Below the pieces are notes generated by a model. The model made no database searches. It saw nothing but the letters and a program-made list of their open reading frames with translations, and was not told the DNA's origin. This document shows, piece by piece, positions 58,801 through 64,000 of a DNA stretch of 64,000 bases. Origin of the DNA: JBBQXK01 sp038251625 (GTDB lineage: Bacteria > Pseudomonadota > Alphaproteobacteria > Rhodobacterales > Rhodobacteraceae). Both the position numbers and the translations under genes were made by a program. The DNA lies in the NCBI GenBank assembly GCA_038251625.1, contig JBBSBE010000003.1:1-64000 (forward strand), written 5' to 3'. Numbering within the stretch: the first letter of the stretch is position 1; each line of letters starts with the position of its first letter.

Positions 58801-60326
58801 TCCGGGATCACGACGGGAAAGATCGCCAGTGTCGAGATCAGTCCGTGCGCCCGCGGACTAAGCGCCGCGCGAAGAGCGAAGACGGCGTGATCGGCTGCCG
58901 CCGGATCGGACGTGGCCTCGTCTACCGCCTCTGCGGCGTCCTCTATCGTCCAGGCCGCGCGCACCTGAGGGGCACTCGGTGGGGGGTGCGGGCGATCCCC
59001 CAGGCTGGCAACGCGATAGAACACATAATCCCGGCAGCCTTTGGCAGAGATCGGAAACACCGCCAGCCCAAGCGCGATCAGCCTGCGCTCTGCCCGGCCC
59101 CAGGATGCAGGTGGGCGGGGGGTCAGCACGGCGATCATGCGCGGATCGCCCCAGGGCAGCACCCATCCGGCCAACCGACGCCCGAAGCGATCCAGAAGAC
59201 GTTCAGCCTCGGCCACGACGACCAGCGCGTCGCCGCGGAACTGATCGGCCAGCGAAACCGATCCCGTCACAGAAACATCCTCGGACAGCGCCGCGCGGCA
59301 CGGCACGACACGGCCGGGATCGGCCAGCATGTCATAGGCCTGCACCGGCACGCCCGCCTCGCGCAAGCGCGTCACCAGCAGGTCGCCAAGATCGCCCAGA
59401 TGGTCCGACAGATTGCGCCGGTCGATCAGAACAAGATGCCCAAGGCTCTGCACCTCGGTCTGGTGCGACAGCGCCACAACCCGACCAGCCGTCTGCGCCG
59501 CGCGGCTGATCGTGCGCCGCACGTCGATCCTGCGCGACGGGCGCTCCTGCCGCAATCGCAACCGGCCAAAGGCCGTCGCGCTTGCGGGGCCCGACAGCAG
59601 CCCCGTGCGCATCGCATAGGGCAGGCCAACCTCGCGCACATCGCGCGCGGTGTCGGATGCCTCGGGGTCGAGGACAGCGCGGCGGCTGGCCACACGGTTC
59701 ATCAGCCACGCCGCAACCCCGATGGGCAGCGCCATCAGGATGGCGCGCAGCGCGCCCTTGGCGGTAAAGACTTGCGCCACCATTTCGGACACAACGCCAA
59801 GCCACCCCACGGTGCCGCCGGTCGCCTGCTGCTGATCAAGCGATTGCTCGGTCGTCGGGGCAACATCGGTGACCAGATTGAACCACCCCCCGAAAAGCAC
59901 AGCCCCGACGAGGGCCAGAACGACGATGGCCAGACCGCCCAGCAGAGCGCGGTTTCGCCGCACGCCATCTGCCCTATCCCCGTCACCCGCCCCAAGGGCA
60001 AGCGTGTCGCCCTGATCGGCCGTGGGCCGGTTGGCATCGGATCGGTCGCGGACGGGGACCACCGCAAGCGTTTCGGCGTAAAAGGCGTGGATCGCGCGCT
60101 GTTCGTCTTCGTTGCGCGCCAGCAGCGGCGCCAACAACGGGCCAAGGGACGCGCGATCCTGTGGCACCCAGCCCTTGTCGATCAGCCCCACAAGATAGGC
60201 CGACAGGCGCACATGATCGCCGACCGCCAGATCCAGGCCCGGAACAGACGCCTGCAGCCGAGCCAGCGCCAGATCGGGCAGGCTGGCCGCCGGCGCGGTC
60301 ATGGCTTGGGATTTCCCGACAGCCAC
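55812..60326 (-). CDS. Giant polytopic membrane protein with vWA-like domain (1504 residues)
   Basis: Residues 15-90 form a helical region resembling the N-terminus of CoxE-type partners of MoxR ATPases. Helices at about 127-148 and 196-212 bracket a short loop. Residues 296-430 look like a vWA-like Rossmann domain (HLVLIDRRNLSDHLGDL, DALVVVAEAERLLDRFG), with no MIDAS DxSxS. A helical soluble stretch (440-640) precedes about 800 residues with some twenty or more membrane helices. The GTG at 60326 has GGAG eight bases upstream; ATG at 60302 would give an ATGA overlap with the MoxR stop. It is probably the membrane core of the locus, driven or remodelled by the MoxR protein. Confidence 0.8.
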   Translation of the reverse strand: MAVGKSQAMTAPAASLPDLALARLQASVPGLDLAVGDHVRLSAYLVGLIDKGWVPQDRASLGPLLAPLLARNEDEQRAIHAFYAETLAVVPVRDRSDANRPTADQGDTLALGAGDGDRADGVRRNRALLGGLAIVVLALVGAVLFGGWFNLVTDVAPTTEQSLDQQQATGGTVGWLGVVSEMVAQVFTAKGALRAILMALPIGVAAWLMNRVASRRAVLDPEASDTARDVREVGLPYAMRTGLLSGPASATAFGRLRLRQERPSRRIDVRRTISRAAQTAGRVVALSHQTEVQSLGHLVLIDRRNLSDHLGDLGDLLVTRLREAGVPVQAYDMLADPGRVVPCRAALSEDVSVTGSVSLADQFRGDALVVVAEAERLLDRFGRRLAGWVLPWGDPRMIAVLTPRPPASWGRAERRLIALGLAVFPISAKGCRDYVFYRVASLGDRPHPPPSAPQVRAAWTIEDAAEAVDEATSDPAAADHAVFALRAALSPRAHGLISTLAIFPVVIPELTLRMRGVLGPGQGNDTAVLAELAALPFFRDGRLPFWLRKRLVAELPDDLAAAARARIKMFQDETVAGARAEKTLMIGRPDDDGILRFLSSLGPRDGQRIADSVLFVRFMRDADISDLTVDASGGLRDRLDRVVRWRLVQIAAAGLVGAALMWVAALPMVAALMAALASLGALLEPVVGRENPLVRGLLIGMSLVAYVWVNSRSDGSGMRAARGEPGGWWRRFAPWLLPVLPAAALALSDAAMLALDLGFGARSADYGPGDLVQIGHLALSLFVLCIVLGRRASVPFDPVGFASARSTGQLLGGIAALVLANFFITYSLESWYFGSLLHAQHAGLLWAVLAVLASVSFATSAPTYRALLTGASGVLRSCFTLALSAAGFWGLYLVIFPAGSGNKPAEAAILLSVVLFPILFRAGLINGREWLFGLVQCIGLLGIDLFLVGGSARPLGQFWWLVLSPMPALAVLALTGLVLRRHIDVQRYLQRVLIVLFAALGLSGGIVVSGLAAGFAQDAPGTTVPCDSQKDPACLVGQNGSAGDPVAENPAVQFPANPVDLPPIVVVADGSSEAAFAMPLLLYLSVIVALGQWLWLRRAALDRGRDAQWQEGPMWIVLTLPVLLCIGLGFRLSDTSTLSLLPVYPVVAALLTWRFGFWGAATSLAGILPMAGQTGIAANALFGGAGIGMILTVLVVIRMVGERGYLARLLAIDTITPAQYGMAALIVLPVVGYGMPEIALRIEAVPGLFYWFALFVIGLSRVGLRGPALFVISAGLVQYVLQYVLPLSGESGVYAGYRSTSLIGHLNTVLWSLVVLAIGRTIRQRFIGDLGRGIRGHDGGIMAAMTRVFAAPAALWIIAFWSAILFKIDVGSEMVNPGSVGWLAAFAAGMCLWDWSSGRSGGARPALSHLGIAGIGCGVFLVAALIFGAFVPPDTRFDVTKGIAGLSSGVSPMGVQAMVTVYIVVGYVVGFLSVGLRRVVGASPDLWVSVPTPVRREKFHASAA

Positions 60327-61354
60327 TTCGTGATCTCCGCATCGCCGATCTGCCGGTCACGTTCGCTTTTGAGCAGCAGGACCAGCGATTTGCGCACCAG
60401 ATCGGGCGCGCTGCGCAGGTGGAAATCGTCCTTGTGGTGCTCGCGCAGGTAAAGCAGCCAGTTCATGAACTCGGCAGGCGAAGGCCTTGTTTCGAACCGC
60501 GCCGGATCGCGCAGCAACCGGAACACCTGCAAGCCCTCGGCCAGCAGGGAAGATCCCGCCAGCCCCTTGATCCGCTCGGTCACGATGTTTTCCAGCGTGT
60601 AGGCAGGGCGGCCCGGTGCCGCTTCTGACACCTCCTCGGGCAGGGCGGGAAACGGGATGGTGTAGAATACACAGCGCCGCAGGAACGGGGCGGGCAGCGC
60701 CTTTTCGGAATTGGAGGTGATCACGACGAATGGCTTGCGCCGGGTATCGGCGGCGATGGTCACACCAAGCTCGGCGATGTCGAACCGCATGGCATCAATC
60801 TCGACAAGGATGTCGTTTGGCACGTCCCGCGACGCCTTGTCGATCTCGTCTATCAGCACCACAGATTGCTGCGGCGCACCGAGCTGCATGTCGGGGAACA
60901 GGTCACCCAGCCGGGCGCCCGCACCCGTACCGCGCGACGGCACGGCCCGCGCATCCGCGCCCGCTGCCCGCACGATCGCCGCCCCAAGTCCCTGCAGGCT
61001 GACATAGCTTTCGGCGCCGCTCGCTGTGCCCGCACTCGCATCATAAAGACGGCGGGTGTGGTCAAAGCCATAGAACAGGTCGACCGACCGCATGTCGGCC
61101 TTGCAGTTTACCCGCAGCACCGGGCCCAGCGACAACTCATGCGCAACGGCCCCCGCAAGCCCGGATTTGCCCGTCCCCGGCTCGCCGTTCAAAAGCAGCG
61201 GCTGCCCCAGCAACATGGCCGCGTTGACCGCCGTCACCAGGTTCGGGGCGGGCAGATATCCGGCCGGATTGTCCAGACTGTCGCGCAAGCCGGTATCGAA
61301 GTTCACCGGGGCCGCCGCCATCCTTCCCGGCTTGCCTGTGTACTGTGTGACCAT
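60299..61354 (-). CDS. MoxR-family AAA+ ATPase
   Basis: A 351-residue ATPase with Walker A GEPGTGKS (57-64), Walker B VVLIDEIDK (165-173), sensor-1 VITSNSEKAL and the arginine-finger region LRRCVFYTI. The C-terminal lid domain extends to residue 351. MoxR proteins act as chaperone-like remodelers working with vWA-domain partners. The downstream giant protein with its CoxE-like N-terminus and vWA-like domain is the obvious partner; the two genes overlap by 28 bases. The trypsin-like gene is 28 bases upstream. Confidence 0.9.
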   Translation of the reverse strand: MVTQYTGKPGRMAAAPVNFDTGLRDSLDNPAGYLPAPNLVTAVNAAMLLGQPLLLNGEPGTGKSGLAGAVAHELSLGPVLRVNCKADMRSVDLFYGFDHTRRLYDASAGTASGAESYVSLQGLGAAIVRAAGADARAVPSRGTGAGARLGDLFPDMQLGAPQQSVVLIDEIDKASRDVPNDILVEIDAMRFDIAELGVTIAADTRRKPFVVITSNSEKALPAPFLRRCVFYTIPFPALPEEVSEAAPGRPAYTLENIVTERIKGLAGSSLLAEGLQVFRLLRDPARFETRPSPAEFMNWLLYLREHHKDDFHLRSAPDLVRKSLVLLLKSERDRQIGDAEITKWLSGNPKP

Positions 61355-61382
61355 CGCCTGTCCCCTTTGTCCCTGCCCCCCT

Positions 61383-62867
61383 TCAGGGGTTTTCCGGATC
61401 GATGCCTGCCCGCAAGATTGCCTGTCTCAGTTGTCGCATCGGCAGATGCGGCGCGGCGTTGAACGCCTCTTCGACACGGAACGCCAAAGCCTCGGCCAAG
61501 CCTTCGTCGCCAAGATGTTCCTGCTTCGCGATCTCTTCCTGCCAGGCGATGATATCGCCCTTGATGACCGGGCTCAGCGGGGGCAGGCACACCGCGCTGC
61601 GACCGGCAAGCAGGTCTGCGTGCCATCGCGCAGCGGCAGGCCCGGCTGCCGCCGTGGGCGCATGAACGAAGGACAACACCAGATACAATTCGCACGCAGC
61701 CCCGTCCGCGATCCGGTCCCACTGCGCAAGGAACGCTGTCAGCAACGCCGCGTCATCATCGGAAAGGTCGGGATCGATCATGACATGCACGACCCACCCC
61801 TCTGCCCCCTTTTCGAATGCCGCGCGCAGGTCAGGGGCCTGCATCCCCGCCGCCTTGGTCTTTTTTTCCAGATCCTCGGACATCTGGGAAAGCCGATCGT
61901 CCTGATCGATACCCTCCGGCAGACGAAGAACGATGTCGGCCACCGTGATTGCGCCCCGGTCCCCGCGCAGCCGATGGCGCGCAATCTCGACCTGCGCGCG
62001 ACGGCGCAGATGGGTGTGATCCTCGTCCGGCGGCCCCACGACGGTGAAGACCATTGCCGGCGCCGCCCCCCCGCCCTGCCGCGCCTGCAGGCAACTCTGG
62101 GTTTCGGTCGTCAACGTCTGGACCTGCTTTTTGCGGTCGATCAGATCGAAAATCGGCGCAATCGCCCCGCCCTTGCGCCCCATCTGCTGCCTGAGCGTGG
62201 GCCAGACCTCGGCCAGCATGTCGACCGGCAGGGCATAGGCGCGGCGATAGTGCCCCTCCAGAACCGCACGCACCATGCCAGCGATCTCGCCCGTCGCCGT
62301 GATAGTCAGGGGGCCGCCGGAAAAGCCCCCGACGATGATGTTGGTGTCAATGGCGGCGGCCGTCAGGAACTCGATCTCGTTCAGCCGGGCCTGTTCACGC
62401 ACCTCGCCATCCACCCAATGGCTGCGGGCATCGGGCGCAAGATCGCTGGGCATATGGGGGCCATGCGCGATGACCATGTTGCCCGGCTGGACCCGGTCCA
62501 CAAACCGGGCGTAATCCGCGCCAGCCGGCCGCGTGTTCAGGTCGAGCCGCAGGACGGCAATGTCGATGGGCCCCGCCGCCGCCTCTCCTGATGGGGGGGA
62601 GCGCCGCCATCCATCGGGCACCACACGCCCCAGGATCGGACTCGCCCTGCGGGCGCCTTCCACACCGAACATCACCTCAACCGGATCCGTCGGCGCCTCC
62701 GTGCGGTGCATGAGCGCGCTTTGACCCAGCGCATCGGCAACCACATGAGCGCAGGTCATGACGGTCAGCGCATTGTCACCGGGGCGAGAGGGCACCAGAA
62801 ACCCGCACCCGACCCACTGTGTTCTGGTCGCGTTGAGGATACGGACGAGGGGGGCAAGTGCCCTCAC
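61383..62867 (-). CDS. Trypsin-like serine protease with C-terminal extension
   Basis: A 494-residue cytoplasmic protein. The chymotrypsin-fold domain (about 1-225) has the full triad: His41 (TCAHVV), Asp102 (IDIAVL) and Ser183 (GFSGGPL). No signal peptide is present. Residues about 275-494 form an alpha/beta-plus-helical region that I cannot assign; its position matches the inactive-STAND or VMAP-type regions seen in published trypsin-containing conflict systems. It overlaps the Trypco1-like gene by four bases (ATGA), so the two proteins are made together. Confidence 0.85.
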   Translation of the reverse strand: MRALAPLVRILNATRTQWVGCGFLVPSRPGDNALTVMTCAHVVADALGQSALMHRTEAPTDPVEVMFGVEGARRASPILGRVVPDGWRRSPPSGEAAAGPIDIAVLRLDLNTRPAGADYARFVDRVQPGNMVIAHGPHMPSDLAPDARSHWVDGEVREQARLNEIEFLTAAAIDTNIIVGGFSGGPLTITATGEIAGMVRAVLEGHYRRAYALPVDMLAEVWPTLRQQMGRKGGAIAPIFDLIDRKKQVQTLTTETQSCLQARQGGGAAPAMVFTVVGPPDEDHTHLRRRAQVEIARHRLRGDRGAITVADIVLRLPEGIDQDDRLSQMSEDLEKKTKAAGMQAPDLRAAFEKGAEGWVVHVMIDPDLSDDDAALLTAFLAQWDRIADGAACELYLVLSFVHAPTAAAGPAAARWHADLLAGRSAVCLPPLSPVIKGDIIAWQEEIAKQEHLGDEGLAEALAFRVEEAFNAAPHLPMRQLRQAILRAGIDPENP

Positions 62868-63199
62868 TTGTCGTTCGGCGGGGCGCTTCTTTCCCAGGTC
62901 AGCTTGACCTCGAAATTCGCCTCGGTCGCCGCCTTCGCTACGATGATCCCCGCCGCCGCACTCAGCTTCAGCCCAAAGCGGACCTCCACCGATTTCGGCG
63001 ATTCAGCAAGATCCTTCAGCGCGCCGACAAGCTGGTTGGCCATCGGCTTGATCCGGGCGATGGCCTCGTCAAAGGCGATCGTCTGTTTGTCACCACTGTC
63101 CGCGGACACAAGGCGGATGTCGGTGGCCGGTGGCGCAATGCCAACCTCGATTCCAACGAACTGCCCGTCACCAAGGTCCAATATGTCAAGTTTGTTCAT
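62864..63199 (-). CDS. Trypsin-co-occurring domain (Trypco1/CU044_2847-like) protein
   Basis: A 111-residue small protein. The pattern VGIEVGIAPPATDIRLV at the start, a central amphipathic helix (FDEAIARIKPMANQLVGAL) and the ending SVEVRFGLKLSAAAGIIVAKAATEANFEVKLTW (in parts) match the Trypco1 domain, defined by its habit of lying next to trypsin-like proteases in NTP-dependent conflict systems. It is the first gene of the minus arm, with AGCAGG eight bases before the ATG. The domain probably binds or tethers the protease. Confidence 0.82.
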   Translation of the reverse strand: MNKLDILDLGDGQFVGIEVGIAPPATDIRLVSADSGDKQTIAFDEAIARIKPMANQLVGALKDLAESPKSVEVRFGLKLSAAAGIIVAKAATEANFEVKLTWERSAPPNDK

Positions 63200-63586
63200 A
63201 ATAATAACCTGCTTTAAAATCTCGCAGGCCCGAATCTACCATATCAGCGATCTGCAATCAGCGACTATTTTCCATCTTCGGTTGAAATTTCCCTGAAAGC
63301 CGACGATCTGGCGTGTGATCCGCTGACGCATGCCCAGACGGCCGAACAGACCCGCGGTTCGGCGCGTTTCCTGCGTTTCCGGGCGTGCAGTGAACAGCCC
63401 GGCGGCACTTAAATCGACAAAACCAAGAGGTGAACGTCAGCCCGGAACGAGAACCGACCCGCCGCCTTGGGGAAACAGGTCGCTGGAAGCAACGGCAACC
63501 GACGGCTGCGGATACGGCCTTCGGCCATCACATGCCAGTCTGCCCAGCACGACGCCAGAACAGCCACCGCCAACCCCTTGATTATA
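63200..63586. other. Intergenic region between the conflict locus and tRNA-Thr
   Basis: No gene can be supported here. The part next to the Trypco1 gene (63200-63300) is visibly richer in A/T and should hold the promoter of the five-gene minus operon. I see TTTTAAAG and TTATTATT runs but no clean -35/-10 pair. The rest shows no repeat of the tRNA end. Confidence 0.5.
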
Positions 63587-63662
63587 TGGTGCCCCCAGAG
63601 AGACTCGAACTCCCGACCCTCTGATTACAAATCAGATGCTCTACCAGCTGAGCTATAGGGGC
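63587..63662 (-). tRNA. tRNA-Thr (anticodon UGU)
   Basis: A 76-base cloverleaf on the minus strand. The acceptor stem is GCCCCTA with TGGGGGC, the D arm is GCTCAGCTGGTAGAGC, the anticodon arm is TCTGA-TTTGTAA-TCAGA and the T arm has GTTCGAGTC. CCA is encoded at 63587-63589. Anticodon TGT at loop positions 34-36 reads ACA (threonine). The acceptor stem has one G-U pair. Confidence 0.93.
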
Positions 63663-63672
63663 ACTGACCTGC

Positions 63673-63701
63673 GCTATAGCGCCCGGGAAACGGTCAGGCA
63701 A
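63673..63701 (-). promoter_or_regulatory. tRNA-Thr promoter
   Basis: On the minus strand TTGCCT (63701-63696), 17-bp spacer, then TATAGC (63678-63673). The -10 lies inside the palindrome GCGCTATAGCGC. It ends 11 bases before the tRNA 5' end. Confidence 0.55.
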
Positions 63702-63804
63702 GCGTGAGTGTCGTAGGCGCGGACGGCTGTGCCTTCCGGTCTTGACGCGGGCGGCGAACCGGGGCCTTTAGCGGGGCGCGCCGGTGCGCGGATACGGTCT
63801 GCCG

Positions 63805-64000
63805 ATGATCCCTTCAGCCCTTCCCGTCATGGCCCGCATCAAGGCGCGGGCAACCCCGCTGATCGTGGCGACAGCGCTTTTGATGGAGAATATCGACGCG
63901 AGCGTTCTGTCAACCTCGCTGCCGCAGATCGCCAAGGACCTTGCAACCGATCCTATCCGGCTGAAGCTGGCGCTGACCTCTTACCTTCTGGCCCTTGCGA
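63805..64000 (+). CDS. MFS transporter, EmrB/QacA (DHA2) family, N-terminal part
   Basis: The gene runs off the right edge; 65 codons are visible. The first helix region reads ATPLIVATALLMENIDASVLSTSLP, followed by QIAKDLATDP and SYLLALA, which is the N-terminal pattern of 14-helix drug:proton antiporters (D in helix 1, TxLP, YxLA). ATG at 63805 is preferred; a second ATG eight codons later is possible. It is divergent from tRNA-Thr and seems unrelated to the conflict locus. Confidence 0.85.
   Translation, partial: MIPSALPVMARIKARATPLIVATALLMENIDASVLSTSLPQIAKDLATDPIRLKLALTSYLLALA

Noticed and set aside
58845..60452. 535-codon plus-strand frame opposite the giant membrane protein
   Set aside because: Arg/Gln/His-rich shadow frame with no motif; the opposite strand has continuous helices and a vWA-like domain.
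47926..63199. Type VI secretion or CBASS/restriction system
   Set aside because: No Tss proteins, nucleotidyltransferase, methyltransferase or nuclease genes are visible.
63704..63804. Promoter of the MFS gene at a TTGACG word near 63745
   Set aside because: The only -10-like word at 18-19 bp spacing is poor (CTTTAG/TTTAGC), so the call is not supported.
1..64000. CRISPR arrays, insertion sequences or transposases
   Set aside because: No regularly spaced repeats, transposase motifs or terminal inverted repeats were seen on either strand.

Overview
The window looks like chromosomal DNA of a high-GC alphaproteobacterium, most likely Rhodobacteraceae/Paracoccaceae. The reasons are the strongly G/C-biased third positions, gene content rich in solute transporters (PhnCDE, TRAP, sugar ABC and tripartite Tct systems), and sulfonate, tetronate and tricarboxylate catabolism genes typical of that group. 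No insertion sequence, CRISPR array or replication origin was seen. One tRNA gene, tRNA-Thr(UGU), lies near the right end.

Left part (1-12.2 kb). A phnCDEE phosphonate/phosphate-ester ABC operon runs on the minus strand, with a three-copy Pho-box-like array upstream. Next is a Gfo/Idh/MocA oxidoreductase coupled to a GntR/UTRA regulator. Divergent from these is a luciferase-type monooxygenase / aldo-keto reductase / flavin reductase operon, the same enzyme trio as the sulfoquinovose monooxygenase (sulfo-SMO) pathway. An ArsR regulator with a probably leaderless mRNA and a TRAP transporter (dctQMP order) follow.

Centre-left (12.2-26.3 kb). Two divergent operons share one control region at 21843-22086. 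The minus arm has ten genes: ABC ATPase, NTF2-like, HpsN/HisD-like dehydrogenase, SnoaL-like, SDR, LacI regulator, SnoaL-like, bicupin, MetE-like and alpha/beta hydrolase. The plus arm has the sugar-type binding protein, two permeases and another SnoaL-like protein. Together they look like one LacI-controlled catabolic pathway of unknown substrate with four SnoaL/NTF2-fold proteins. mprF/lpiA and a DenD-like dehydrogenase follow.

Centre-right (30.1-47.6 kb). This is a carboxylate catabolic island. It has tctCBA, five MmgE/PrpD-family paralogues, a four-domain rhodanese protein, a TauE/SafE exporter, an SDR lacking the usual catalytic residues, two GntR/FCD regulators and tcuAB (tricarballylate dehydrogenase and its electron-transfer partner). 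It probably imports a tricarboxylate-like, possibly sulfur-containing, compound and feeds it toward the TCA cycle.

Right part (47.9-63.2 kb). Two convergent five-gene operons form the most unusual locus. The plus arm encodes an amidase-M15 peptidase fusion, an unrecognised protein, an SH3/lysozyme-like protein, a papain-like protease and an SGNH hydrolase-caspase fusion. The minus arm encodes a Trypco1-like protein, a trypsin-like protease, a MoxR AAA+ ATPase, a 1504-residue polytopic membrane protein with a vWA-like domain, and a small membrane protein. The minus arm resembles published MoxR/vWA/trypsin conflict systems; the combination with the plus arm is one I do not recognise. The window ends with tRNA-Thr and the start of an MFS transporter gene.
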